From NCBI GenBank assembly GCA_002707985.1, contig PAOI01000008.1:1-58723 (forward strand): a stretch of 58,723 nt of DNA, in the 5' to 3' direction. The notes beneath the pieces were generated by a model. It saw only the letters and a list, made by a program, of their open reading frames with translations, did not search any database and was not told where the DNA came from. Origin of the DNA: Sphingomonas sp. Lineage in GTDB: Bacteria; Pseudomonadota; Alphaproteobacteria; Sphingomonadales; Sphingomonadaceae. Position 1 is the first letter of the stretch, and every line of letters begins with the position of its first letter. Made by a program: the position numbers and the translations under genes. Below, piece after piece: positions 47,049 through 56,078 of this stretch.

Positions 47049-47182
47049 GCCATAGCCCGTAGCGCGACCGGTCATGCCGTGCAAATGCCGGGCACAAAAC
47101 GCAAGATTACAGGGATTTAACTAAGTGCCGGAGCTTTTTCGGCATAGCTTTCTAACATACGTCAGTCTCAAGGGAGGCCAAT

Positions 47183-47332
47183 ATGGCGGGATGGAAGCTG
47201 GACCCGGCGGATATTGCCGAATTGACGACACCGGTGGCGATGCGCGGCAGCCTGCGCGCGGATGAAATCGGGCCGGACGATATTTTCGAAATCATCGTCG
47301 CGATCGCGAATGTGACGTTCGGCATTCGCTGA
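47183..47332 (+). CDS. 49-aa peptide, first gene of an unrecognised cassette
   Basis: A 49-residue frame beginning MAGWKLDPADIAELTTPVAM and ending FEIIVAIANVTFGIR. It is acidic in the middle (DEIGPDD) and has a hydrophobic end; there is no Cys and no signal peptide. AGGGAGG sits 5 bases before the ATG, a near-ideal ribosome site, and the stop is 3 bp before the next ATG. Leader-like acidic residues, small size and tight linkage to two paired genes resemble a precursor-peptide layout, but no RiPP class fits clearly. Confidence 0.75.
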   Translation: MAGWKLDPADIAELTTPVAMRGSLRADEIGPDDIFEIIVAIANVTFGIR

Positions 47333-47335
47333 TTC

Positions 47336-48301
47336 ATGCCGGGCAGCGTTTCCAGGAGGATGCGCGCCGCGATACTCGCTTCGGGAGCACCTTCCAGGGC
47401 GATTGCGCAGAAATGGGTGGCGTCCGATGCCTATCGCGCGATGGTCGCGGCGCTGACGGCAGCGTCGTCGCAAGGACATGACGCCGTGGCGGACGCGGCG
47501 GGGACGCTGCTTTCCGACTACCAATGGGTCGATTCGTTGCTCGGTCCGCTCATCGCGGGATTGGCGGGCGATCCGTTTTTCGATCCCCCGTTTCGGGTCA
47601 GCCGCGACAGGCTGCGCATCAGCGCGATCCTTTTCGACTCGCCGGTCGCAACGCTGACCGGAACGGTCGTCGATGCTGCGGCTCTGGCGGCGCTGCCCCC
47701 CACCCGAACCGTCGTGGTTCCCGGCCGGATCGGCGTGACGCGCTATATTCGCTCGGGCGGGGTACATATCCGCCGCTGGCGCGCCGATCCACTGACCGGG
47801 CAATTTTCCGCAAGCAACGCCGCGCGGGCACTGATCCAGCCGGAACTGGCGCCTTGCGACGGCGCCGTGGTGCGGATCGACGGACGAGTCGAAGGGCAGC
47901 TGCTCGCCGGCGCGCAATCCGATGTGGTCACGCTGGGCTTTACGGTGCGGACCGACGCCGACCCGCTGATGCGCGAATATCGCATTGCCGACGGGCATCT
48001 ATCTACCATCGCCAGCAGCGACGACGGCGCTTCGCGCACCGAAATGCTGCTGTCCTTTCTAACCCAAGCCAACCGGTCGGATGCCGGCCCCTGTTTCGAG
48101 GCTGCGAGTCGCGACGCGGCGTTTCACACCCGCTGGTCGGCGATGCATGCGTGGCTGTGCGTCGACGCCCACGCCGCCTTGCCGCGCCTGAACGAAATGG
48201 CGCGCGACGATCCGCATCCCGATGTGCGCCAGGCGGCCCTGCAGACCGTGGCTCGAATCCGCCCTCCCGAAACGGCAGGCGCCACGCCATGCCGCGCCTG
48301 A
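47336..48301 (+). CDS. unrecognised protein with beta-rich middle and HEAT-like C-terminus
   Basis: 321 residues. The first 130 residues are helical, the middle is strand-rich (GGVHIRRWRAD, VVRIDGRVEGQLL), and the end looks like a HEAT-type repeat (WLCVDAHAALPRLNEMARDD). Its layout parallels the next gene's, but it lacks the HxH seen there. It lies 3 bp after the peptide gene and overlaps the next gene by 13 bp. The ATG at 47336 is the tight choice. No family is recognised. Confidence 0.72.
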   Translation: MPGSVSRRMRAAILASGAPSRAIAQKWVASDAYRAMVAALTAASSQGHDAVADAAGTLLSDYQWVDSLLGPLIAGLAGDPFFDPPFRVSRDRLRISAILFDSPVATLTGTVVDAAALAALPPTRTVVVPGRIGVTRYIRSGGVHIRRWRADPLTGQFSASNAARALIQPELAPCDGAVVRIDGRVEGQLLAGAQSDVVTLGFTVRTDADPLMREYRIADGHLSTIASSDDGASRTEMLLSFLTQANRSDAGPCFEAASRDAAFHTRWSAMHAWLCVDAHAALPRLNEMARDDPHPDVRQAALQTVARIRPPETAGATPCRA

Positions 48302-49242
48302 TCGATGCGGGCACAGGCGGCGCGCTCTCGCTCGACGAGCTGCTGGAGGCGCTCGACGCCACTCCGTTCGATATCCGCGACCAGGATAGTTTCGCCGCAC
48401 TCGGCCCGCTGCTCGCGCGGCTGGGGCGCAACACCGATTTCCTCGCCGATCTCGCAATTGCGGAACTGAAGGATCGCTGCGCCGGGCAAAGCCGGACCGC
48501 CGGATATGGCCCCCAGGTTTTCCTGCTGCATCCTCCCAACGGACGCTATCTGATCCGCGCCAATTTCTGGCCGGCTCGCGACGATCCGGTGGTCCGGACA
48601 AGCGGCACGGCGGCTTTTTTCTATGATATGCCGCACGATCATAATTTCTCGTTCCTGACCTATGGCTATTTCGGGCCGGGCTATTGGAGCGACTATTATG
48701 AATATGACCATGCGGCGGTGACGGGCGTGCCCGGAGAAGCAGCGGGGCTGCGCTTTGTCGAACGCGCGCGCCTGTCCCCCGAAAAGCTGATGCTCTATCG
48801 CAGCGGCCGCGACGTGCATGTCCAGCTTCCGGCCGATCGGTTTTCGGTATCGCTCAACATCCTCGGCATCGACCCTGCCCAGCCATGGATCGATCAATAT
48901 CGTTTCGACATTGCGCGTGGCGTGATCGAAGCGGGTCTCAGCTGCGCCGCGTCCGAAGCCTTGCTGAGCCTGGCAGTGCATTTCGGCAACGGACAGGATC
49001 TGGCCGAACATTTCGCGCGGCATCACCCCAGCCGGCGAATGCGCGCGACGGCATGGACCGCGCTGGCATCGGCGGCGCCCGACCGGAAGGCGGCGCTCGC
49101 GCTGCTGGAAACCGCCGCCATGGCCGCCGACGCCTTTGTCGCCGGAAGCGCGCGGCTGCGGATCGACGCGCTGCTGGCCCATAGCGCAACTGAATCCGAA
49201 ACGGAGATGATTGGCACCATCATGGCGGCAATCGATCGCTAG
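48289..49242 (+). CDS. unrecognised cupin-like protein with HEAT-like C-terminus
   Basis: 317 residues. The central part reads FFYDMPHDHNFSFLTYGYFG, then DYYEYDHAAVTG and DVHVQLPADRFSVSLNI; an HxH pair, a distal acidic/Tyr cluster and a later His resemble a metal-binding cupin. Helical pairs at the end (about 230-317) look HEAT-like. It may be an oxygenase or isomerase acting with its upstream relative. I do not recognise the family. Confidence 0.72.
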   Translation: MPRLIDAGTGGALSLDELLEALDATPFDIRDQDSFAALGPLLARLGRNTDFLADLAIAELKDRCAGQSRTAGYGPQVFLLHPPNGRYLIRANFWPARDDPVVRTSGTAAFFYDMPHDHNFSFLTYGYFGPGYWSDYYEYDHAAVTGVPGEAAGLRFVERARLSPEKLMLYRSGRDVHVQLPADRFSVSLNILGIDPAQPWIDQYRFDIARGVIEAGLSCAASEALLSLAVHFGNGQDLAEHFARHHPSRRMRATAWTALASAAPDRKAALALLETAAMAADAFVAGSARLRIDALLAHSATESETEMIGTIMAAIDR

Positions 49243-49251
49243 TCTCTTCCG

Positions 49252-49911
49252 GTGACTGCGGTCCTGTCCCTTGCCTGCGACGTGATCGGCCTTGCCGAGG
49301 CGATCGCCGCACGCGGGTTACAGCTGGTCACGGTGCGCGACGGGGCACTGCACCGCCATCTCGACGCCGCGCCGGCACGCGCGGCGATCCTGGGATGGGA
49401 CGTGGGCGAAGGCGATCCGCGCGAATGCGTCGCGCGCATCCGCGGTCATGGCTGGGGCGGGCCGTTGATGCTGCTGCTTTCGGGGGGAAGCAGCCGGCAT
49501 ATCGTCCAGGCCATCGACGGCGGGGCTGACGATGCGCTGGCCCTGCCCGCCTGTCCGGGCGAAATCGCGGCGCGGGTGGCCGCGCGCCTGCGCAGCCCGA
49601 TCACCCAGCCGATCAAGCTGGGCGAGTTGCGGATCGATACGCTCCACCGCCGCGCCACGCGGGAGGGGCAGTCGCTGGCGCTGCTACCGCGCGAATTCGC
49701 GCTGCTCCTCTATCTCGCGCAGCGCCCGGGCGCATGCGTCGGTCGCAAGGAACTGCACCGCGCGATCTGGGGACTGAATTTCGATCCCGGCACGAATGTC
49801 ATCGAGGTCCATATCTCGCGGCTGCGTGCCAAGCTGGACCGGGATTTTGCAACGGCGATGCTGCGCACCGAAAAAGGACAGGGATATCGGCTCGTCGCAC
49901 CGGCCCGTTGA
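49252..49911 (+). CDS. OmpR-type winged-helix regulator with degenerate receiver
   Basis: 219 residues. A C-terminal winged helix is clear: LPREFALLLYLAQRPGACVG, NVIEVHISRLRAKLD, and RTEKGQGYRLV. The N-terminal 110 residues have a receiver-like shape, but the conserved acidic triad and Lys are not visible (ALPACPG where K-P usually sits), so phosphorylation is unlikely. The start is a GTG nine bases after the cassette's last stop. It may control this cassette. Confidence 0.85.
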   Translation: MTAVLSLACDVIGLAEAIAARGLQLVTVRDGALHRHLDAAPARAAILGWDVGEGDPRECVARIRGHGWGGPLMLLLSGGSSRHIVQAIDGGADDALALPACPGEIAARVAARLRSPITQPIKLGELRIDTLHRRATREGQSLALLPREFALLLYLAQRPGACVGRKELHRAIWGLNFDPGTNVIEVHISRLRAKLDRDFATAMLRTEKGQGYRLVAPAR

Positions 49912-49942
49912 AGCGCCGGCATCCTGCGTCTAGCATCCCTCC

Positions 49943-50758
49943 ATGGCGAAAAGGGCAATGCGCAGCGGGGAACCGCGCGGCACGGCATTGGTCACCGGGG
50001 CATCGGCGGGCCTGGGCATCTGTTTCGCCGAAGCGCTTGCCGCGCGCGGGCATGACCTGATCCTCACCGCGCGACGAGGCGAACAGCTGGAGGCGCTGGC
50101 GACGCGCCTGCGCGACGCGCATGGAGTCGCTGTGACGGTGCTGCCCCGCGACCTGTCGGCGCCCGATGGCGTCGCCACGCTGATCGCCGATATCGGGCGA
50201 CACGGGCTTTCGGTCGAATTGCTGATCAACAATGCCGGTTTCGGCCTGCACGGGGCCTTTATCGACCAGTCCCCCGATGCGATCCGTCAGATGATCGACC
50301 TCAATTGCCGCGCCGTTGCCGAACTGTGCCGCGCATTGCTCCCCGGCATGGTGCAGATGCGCGGTGGCGGCATCATCAATGTGGCATCGGTCGCGGGGTT
50401 CGTGCCCGGGCCGTGGATGGCCGCCTATTATGCCAGCAAGGCGTTCGTCCTCAGCCTGACCGAATCATTGCGCGAGGAGGTGCGCGGCAAGGGAGTACGC
50501 ATCGTCGCGCTGTGCCCCGGCCCCACGCGAACCGAATTCGCGCAAGTCTCCGGCCTGTCCGAAAGCAAGGCATTTCAGGCGGCGGCGGGAAGCGCGGCGG
50601 ATGTCGTGGCGGCGGGATTGCGCGCCTGGGATCGCGACAAGGCGATCTGCATTCCCGGCGCTGCCAACCGGCTGGCGCCGCTTGTCGTCCGTTTCACGCC
50701 GCGCGCGCTGGTCCGGCGCGGCGTGGCGCGGTTCCAGCGGCGTCGCCGCACGCGCTGA
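49943..50758 (+). CDS. short-chain dehydrogenase/reductase
   Basis: 271 residues. Rossmann motif TGASAGLG, NNAG, catalytic Ser and Y-x-x-x-K in YYASK. A C-terminal basic tail (RRGVARFQRRRRTR) is unusual. Substrate unknown. Confidence 0.92.
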   Translation: MAKRAMRSGEPRGTALVTGASAGLGICFAEALAARGHDLILTARRGEQLEALATRLRDAHGVAVTVLPRDLSAPDGVATLIADIGRHGLSVELLINNAGFGLHGAFIDQSPDAIRQMIDLNCRAVAELCRALLPGMVQMRGGGIINVASVAGFVPGPWMAAYYASKAFVLSLTESLREEVRGKGVRIVALCPGPTRTEFAQVSGLSESKAFQAAAGSAADVVAAGLRAWDRDKAICIPGAANRLAPLVVRFTPRALVRRGVARFQRRRRTR

Positions 50759-50853
50759 AACACCTGACACAATTCCCCGAAAAACAATTGTCTTTACGCA
50801 GTAACGCACGTTAGCCATGCGACGGGGAAAGTTGATTGCGATCCGAGGGAAGC

Positions 50854-51798
50854 ATGACCGAAGAATATGAAGACGCCGAAGAAGTCGGCACGCCGGTACC
50901 GCCTGCGCTGCTGGCATTGCTGGCCGGGCTGGCCGTGCTGGTCGGCTTCACGCTTGCCGCCCCCTATCTCCTGCCGCCGGTCTCGCTTACCGTTCTTCTG
51001 GGGATCGGCGCTGCGCTGGGCGCGCTGTGCTGGGTGATCGGAGCGGCCGTGGCGATGCGCAATGCCGGGCCGGTATGGATATTCGGATCGCTGATCGTCC
51101 TGATCGCCGCCGGTGCGCTGGCGGGTTTCGGCGTCAGCCGCCTTCTCAACGCCGGCAGCACGCGCGATGCCAGCGCCTTTGCCGAGATGGAACTCGGCCC
51201 CGACGGCAAGCCGGTATTGCCGCGCGGGGCGGATGCGCGCGGCCCGATTTCGAAACTTTACGTGACGGCGTTTAACGAGGCGACGGCGGACCGACGCGAT
51301 TATGAAAATGCCGTCGGCGCGATGCAGCTGGGCACGCTCAGCAGCCCCTATCTGCTCGAACAGGCGCCGCAGGTTCTGGAACATTGCGGAGAGATCGGCG
51401 CGCTCAAGGAAAAGGTCGCCGCAAATGCCGACCGTCAGGCAAAGCGCACGGCCGAGCTGGCGCAAACCGTCAACGCTTCCAATTTGCCCGACACGGTCAA
51501 GGACGGCATCATCCTGATGATCGCGCCGACCGGCGAACCGGGCGAACCCGATCCGGCGATCACCAGCCAGAACGCGGTTCTCGACGGCACGCAGGCGCTG
51601 TGCGAATTGCTGGCGAAGAAGAGCTGGCGCAACGATGACGCGCGCTTCGGGTTCACCAATCCCGCCGACTGGGCGCGATTCCGCGAGATCGACGCACAGC
51701 GCAAGGCGGCCGCCAGCGATATCGCCGCGCTCGATCGCAAGGCGACGACGCGCTTTACCGAAGGCCGCGAAATGGTCCGCGATGCGCTGAGCCGGTAA
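50854..51798 (+). CDS. hypothetical membrane protein
   Basis: 314 residues. The acidic start (MTEEYEDAEEVGTP) is followed by two to three hydrophobic segments (about 20-100). The C-terminal region is soluble, with no recognised motif; it includes CGEIGALKEKVAANAD and other helical parts. GAGGGA precedes the ATG. Not recognised. Confidence 0.7.
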   Translation: MTEEYEDAEEVGTPVPPALLALLAGLAVLVGFTLAAPYLLPPVSLTVLLGIGAALGALCWVIGAAVAMRNAGPVWIFGSLIVLIAAGALAGFGVSRLLNAGSTRDASAFAEMELGPDGKPVLPRGADARGPISKLYVTAFNEATADRRDYENAVGAMQLGTLSSPYLLEQAPQVLEHCGEIGALKEKVAANADRQAKRTAELAQTVNASNLPDTVKDGIILMIAPTGEPGEPDPAITSQNAVLDGTQALCELLAKKSWRNDDARFGFTNPADWARFREIDAQRKAAASDIAALDRKATTRFTEGREMVRDALSR

Positions 51799-51818
51799 CC
51801 CGCAAGATCGCGAAATGA

Positions 51819-51856
51819 AAAGGGCCGCCACTCCCCGATCGGAGCGGCGGCCCTTT
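51819..51856. terminator. bidirectional intrinsic terminator
   Basis: A 16-bp stem (one G-T pair) with a 6-base loop; A-run on one side and TTT on the other. It sits between convergent genes and can end both. Confidence 0.85.
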
Positions 51857-51874
51857 CGATAGGGGGAAGGCCTC

Positions 51875-53230
51875 TTAATCGGCGAACAGCAGGACCGGCG
51901 TTTCGAGCAGCTTCTTCAGCGCCTGAACATAACTTGCCGCGTCCCAGCCATCGACGACGCGGTGGTCGCAGCTGATCGACAGGTTCATCAGCTTGGCGCG
52001 GACGATATCGTCGCCCTGAAAAACGGGGCGCTCGACGATCTTGTTCGGGCCGATGATCGCGACTTCGGGGCGGTTGATCACCGGGGTCGTCGCAATGCCG
52101 CCCAGCGGGCCGAGCGACGTCACGGTCAGCGTGCCACCCTGCAGCTCCTCCGACTTGATCTTGCCAGTACGCGCCGCTTCGGCGAGCCGGGCGATTTCGG
52201 TCGCCAGCTGCCATACATTCCTGTCCTGCGCGTCGCGGATCACCGGCACGGTCAGCCCCGCATCGGTCTGCGTCGCCATGCCCAGATGCACCCGGCCATG
52301 GCGCGTCACCACGCCGCCTTCATCATCATAGCGCGCGTTGATCATCGGGAAGTCCGGGATCGTCCGGCAAATCGCGACGATCAGGAACGGCAACATGGTC
52401 AGTTTGGGCCGGTCGCCGCGGTTGGCGTTCAGATCCGCGCGCATATCCTCCAGTGCCGTCACGTCGATTTCGTCGACATAGGTGAAATGCGGGATGTTGC
52501 GCTTTGCCGCAGCCATATTCTCGGCAATGCGGCGGCGCATCCCGATCACCTTGATCGGCTGATCGTCGCGCGCGCGGCTGGCATGCGGCGCCTGATATCC
52601 TTCGCCCGAACCATAGCGCAGGAACGAGTCGAGATCGGCGTGGCGGATGCGGCCTTCTTCGGATGGCTTCACGCGCGACAGATCGATGCCCAGATCCTTC
52701 GCGCGTGCGCGGACTGCCGGCGAGGCGAGGATGGCCGAAGCGCTCGAACCCTTCCCGTTCGTGTCGAGCGAAGTCGAGACACGTTGCGACTCGTCTGCGG
52801 CACGTCCCTCGACTGCGCTCGGGACGAACGGTTCGTGGCTAGTTGCAGGTTCCGCCGCGCGCAAATCATCGATCGCGCTCACTTCGGCATCGCCGACTTC
52901 CGCCGCTTCTGCCGGACTGGCAGTCTCGGTTCCCGGCGTCTCGGCGGAAACCTCTTCCTCGACATCCTCGTCGGCGGGCACGTCATCGCCGTCGGTTTCG
53001 ATCACCACCAGCGTGGAGCCGATCGGAATCTGGTCGCCCACTTCCCCGGCCAGCTCGACCACGGTGCCGGCCACCGGCGATTCCATTTCGACCGTCGCCT
53101 TGTCGGTCATCATGTCGGCCAGCTGGCCGTCCTCTTCGACGCGATCGCCGACCGCGACGTGCCACGCGACGATTTCCGCCTCGGAAATGCCTTCGCCGAT
53201 ATCGGGCAAGCGAAACGTAAAGCGGGCCAT
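51875..53230 (-). CDS. bkdC: E2 dihydrolipoamide acyltransferase of a branched-chain-type 2-oxoacid dehydrogenase
   Basis: 451 residues. An N-terminal lipoyl domain (lysine in DKATVEM) is followed by a long linker rich in Glu, Ala and Pro, an E1/E3-binding domain (ASPAVRARAKDLGIDL), and a C-terminal catalytic domain with SCDHRVVDGWDAA (active His). It transfers acyl groups to CoA. The linker between about residues 134 and 159 is the translation of a dispersed palindromic repeat pair. It follows E1-beta with a 2-bp gap. The branched-chain assignment is from the E1 neighbours; E3 is not in the window. Confidence 0.9.
   Translation of the reverse strand: MARFTFRLPDIGEGISEAEIVAWHVAVGDRVEEDGQLADMMTDKATVEMESPVAGTVVELAGEVGDQIPIGSTLVVIETDGDDVPADEDVEEEVSAETPGTETASPAEAAEVGDAEVSAIDDLRAAEPATSHEPFVPSAVEGRAADESQRVSTSLDTNGKGSSASAILASPAVRARAKDLGIDLSRVKPSEEGRIRHADLDSFLRYGSGEGYQAPHASRARDDQPIKVIGMRRRIAENMAAAKRNIPHFTYVDEIDVTALEDMRADLNANRGDRPKLTMLPFLIVAICRTIPDFPMINARYDDEGGVVTRHGRVHLGMATQTDAGLTVPVIRDAQDRNVWQLATEIARLAEAARTGKIKSEELQGGTLTVTSLGPLGGIATTPVINRPEVAIIGPNKIVERPVFQGDDIVRAKLMNLSISCDHRVVDGWDAASYVQALKKLLETPVLLFAD
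52755..52831. repeat. inverted palindromic repeat pair inside the E2 reading frame
   Basis: A first copy (52755-52785, core GTGTCGAGCGAAGTCGAGAC) and an inverted second copy (52804-52831) are related to the pair at 16219-16291; 23 bases are identical. The pair is read in frame as FVPSAVEGRAADESQRVSTS-type sequence in the E2 linker. Confidence 0.85.
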
Positions 53231-53232
53231 CC

Positions 53233-54321
53233 TCAGTCCTTCAGGATTTTTTCAAGCGCCAGCCGGATGCGAACGGGACCGGGGAAATAGGCCCATTCGA
53301 GGCTGTGCGGATAGGGAGTGTCGAAACCGGTGACGCGTTCGATCGGCGCTTCGAGGTGATAGAAACAGCGTTCCTGCACCACCGCCGACAATTCGGCGCC
53401 GAACCCCTGGGTACGCGTGGCTTCGTGCACGATCATGCAGCGACCGGTCTTTTTGACGCTCGCCAGGATCGTGTCGATGTCGAGCGGCATCAGCGTACGC
53501 AGATCGATGATTTCCGCGTCGACCCCGGTTTCCTCGACCGTCTGCGCGACGACATGCACCATCGTGCCATAGGTCAGGATGGTGACGGCCTCGCCCTGTC
53601 GCGTCACTGCCGCCTTGCCCAGCGGAATGCGATAATAGCCGGTGGGCACTTCGCCGCCCGGATGGTTCGACCAGTTGCGCGCCGGGGCATCATAATGGCC
53701 CGAAAACGGCCCGTTATAGATGCGCTTGGGCTCGAAGAAGATCACCGGATCATTGTCTTCGATGCACGAAATCAGCAGACCCTTGGCATCATAGGGCGTT
53801 GCCGGGATCACCGTTTTCAGCCCCGAGACATGGGTGAAGATGCCTTCAGGCGACTGGCTGTGCGTCTGCCCGCCGAAAATGCCGCCGCCGAACGGCGAGC
53901 GCACCGTCAGCGGCGCGACAAACTCGCCCGCAGAACGATAGCGCAAGCGCGCGGCCTCGCTCACCAGCTGGTCGAGCGCGGGATAGATATAATCGGCGAA
54001 CTGGATTTCTGGCACCGGGCGCAGGCCATAGGCGCCCATGCCGATCGCCACGCCGATGATCCCGCATTCGGTGATCGGCGTATCGAACACGCGGGTCTTG
54101 CCGTATTTCTGCTGCAGGCCTGCAGTGGCGCGGAACACGCCGCCGAAATAGCCGACATCCTCGCCCATCACGACCACGGCAGGGTCGCGCTCCATCATCA
54201 CGTCCATGGCGCTGTTGATCGCCTGGATCATGTTCATCCGCGCGGTATCGCCTTCGCGCTCGGGCACCGGAGCGATGCGGTCTTCGCTCGCCGCGTTCGG
54301 ATCGGTCACGGGCGCGCTCAC
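53233..54321 (-). CDS. bkdB: 2-oxoacid dehydrogenase E1 component, beta subunit
   Basis: 362 residues. MNMIQAINSAMDVMMERDP, GEDVGYFGGVFRAT, and RSPFGGGIFGGQTHSQSPE are typical of the branched-chain E1 beta. It forms the alpha2beta2 thiamine-dependent decarboxylase with the upstream gene. The start is a GTG overlapping the E1-alpha stop by 4 bases. Confidence 0.93.
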   Translation of the reverse strand: MSAPVTDPNAASEDRIAPVPEREGDTARMNMIQAINSAMDVMMERDPAVVVMGEDVGYFGGVFRATAGLQQKYGKTRVFDTPITECGIIGVAIGMGAYGLRPVPEIQFADYIYPALDQLVSEAARLRYRSAGEFVAPLTVRSPFGGGIFGGQTHSQSPEGIFTHVSGLKTVIPATPYDAKGLLISCIEDNDPVIFFEPKRIYNGPFSGHYDAPARNWSNHPGGEVPTGYYRIPLGKAAVTRQGEAVTILTYGTMVHVVAQTVEETGVDAEIIDLRTLMPLDIDTILASVKKTGRCMIVHEATRTQGFGAELSAVVQERCFYHLEAPIERVTGFDTPYPHSLEWAYFPGPVRIRLALEKILKD

Positions 54322-55604
54322 CGCTTCGGCCCCGGATGGCCGGCGGCATCGTCTTCGTCGAGCATCTGCTGCATCTGTTCTTTCAGATGCCAGGGCATTT
54401 CCTCGTACACGCCCTCGAACATCGTTTCGAATTTCTGGTGCATGCCATGGCCAAGGATGCCGTTCTTTTCGGCTTCCTTCTGCGTTTTGCGCACCATCTC
54501 GGCGAGTTCCTGATCCTGCGCCGCCTGACGCTCCTCATCCCATTCGCCCAGCTTGATCAGATGGTCCTTCAGCCGCTTGATCGGATCGCCGAGCGGCCAG
54601 GAGGACCATTCCTGCGCGCTGCGATAGGCGCTGGGATCGTCCGACGTGGAGTGGCCTTCGGCGCGATAGGTGAAATGTTCGATCAGCGTCGGGCCCTGAT
54701 TGGTCCGTGCGCGTTCGGCAGCCCATTGGGTGGCCGCATAAACCGCCAGCGGATCGTTGCCGTCGACGCGCAGCCCGGCAATGCCATAGCCGATGGCGCG
54801 CGCGGCGAAGGTCGTCGCTTCGGCCCCGGCAAAGCCCGAAAAGCTCGAAATCGCCCACTGATTGTTGACGACGTTGAGAATCACCGGCGCCTTGTACACG
54901 GTGGCAAAGGTGAGCGCGGAGTGGAAATCGCCTTCCGCCGTCGAACCCTCGCCGCACCAGGTTGCCGAAATCCGCGTATCACCCTTGGCCGCGCTCGCCA
55001 TCGCCCAGCCGACCGCCTGGGGGAATTGCGTCGTCAGATTGCCCGAGATCGAGAAAAAGCCGTGGTCGCGCGCCGAATACATGATCGGCAGCTGCTTGCC
55101 CTCCAGCTTGTCGCCCTTGTTCGAGTAGATCTGGTTCATCATCTCAATCAGCGGATAGCCGCGCGTGATGAGGATGCCCTGCTGGCGATAGCTGGGGAAG
55201 CACATGTCATCGGCGGCCAGCGCGCTCGCCGCCGCGACCGACACCGCCTCTTCGCCGGTGCACTTCATGTAGAAACTGGTCTTGCCCTGACGCTGAGCGC
55301 GGAACATGCGCTCGTCGAACGCTCGCACCAGCGCCATATTGCGCAGCATCGTGCGCAGCGTGTCGGGATCGAGCCGCGGGTTCCACGGGCCGACGGCATT
55401 GCCGTCCTCGTCCAGCACGCGAACCAGCGTATAGGCCAGTTCGTGAAAGCTGCCCGGATCGGCAGCGGTATCGGGGCGCGGCTGTTCGCCGGCAGGCGGC
55501 ACCGCGACGTCCGAAAAATCGACCTCGTCACCCGGCCGGAACTGCGGTTCCGGCACGTGCAGGCTGAGGGGCGGAAGGTTGGAGCGCTTGGCGTCCACCG
55601 GCAT
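54318..55604 (-). CDS. bkdA: 2-oxoacid dehydrogenase E1 component, alpha subunit
   Basis: 428 residues. Thiamine-diphosphate motif GEGSTAEGDFHSAL...NNQWAIS, the loop YRAEGHSTSDDPSAYR, and SFYMKCTGEEA. First gene of the bkdA-bkdB-bkdC unit for branched-chain amino acid breakdown. GGAGAG lies before the ATG. The N-terminal 60 residues are Pro-rich and probably flexible. Confidence 0.93.
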   Translation of the reverse strand: MPVDAKRSNLPPLSLHVPEPQFRPGDEVDFSDVAVPPAGEQPRPDTAADPGSFHELAYTLVRVLDEDGNAVGPWNPRLDPDTLRTMLRNMALVRAFDERMFRAQRQGKTSFYMKCTGEEAVSVAAASALAADDMCFPSYRQQGILITRGYPLIEMMNQIYSNKGDKLEGKQLPIMYSARDHGFFSISGNLTTQFPQAVGWAMASAAKGDTRISATWCGEGSTAEGDFHSALTFATVYKAPVILNVVNNQWAISSFSGFAGAEATTFAARAIGYGIAGLRVDGNDPLAVYAATQWAAERARTNQGPTLIEHFTYRAEGHSTSDDPSAYRSAQEWSSWPLGDPIKRLKDHLIKLGEWDEERQAAQDQELAEMVRKTQKEAEKNGILGHGMHQKFETMFEGVYEEMPWHLKEQMQQMLDEDDAAGHPGPKR

Positions 55605-55813
55605 CTCTCTCCATATAATTTTGACGCGGCCCTATCACAACGCAACGCCCCGGACCGCGTTCGGTGCCTTGTTATAAAATTTCAAAGCTTCGCGAAAGGG
55701 GCAGAAATGCTGTACCGATATCGCGCACTGTCAAACGGTGCCGGGAAACCCCCTAGCCGCCGTTCACCCGGGCTTAAAACGGACCATGCTGCTCTATGTG
55801 CGGGAGGGCAGAC

Positions 55814-56065
55814 ATGCACGGCGATCCACACCAAATCACAATAGCGACGCGAAGGCAGCAACCGATACCGCTGCCGCTCGTCTGGTTGCGGCGCGCGTTC
55901 GGGCTGGCGGTGCTGACGCTGCTTGTCGTCTTGCTGACGCCGCTGGCGCTGCTGATCGCGCTGCTGTGGCTGGCGAAGGCGATGCGGATCATCTATCCGA
56001 TGGCGCGCAGCTCGATCCTGAGCACCGCGGACGGAATCGCCGACGCCGCCTTCCCCAGACGCTGA
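55814..56065 (+). CDS. small hypothetical membrane protein
   Basis: 83 residues with one or two hydrophobic segments (LAVLTLLVVLLTPLALLIALLW). The ATG at 55814 follows GGGAGGG with 5-base spacing. An in-frame start 6 codons upstream is possible. No family recognised. Convergent with the fumarylacetoacetase-family gene. Confidence 0.65.
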   Translation: MHGDPHQITIATRRQQPIPLPLVWLRRAFGLAVLTLLVVLLTPLALLIALLWLAKAMRIIYPMARSSILSTADGIADAAFPRR

Positions 56066-56078
56066 ACTTCCCCCGGGT

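Noticed and set aside
55605-55813. A bkd promoter
   Set aside because: The 209-bp gap is AT-richer in places (55670-55685), but no convincing -35/-10 pair could be assigned.
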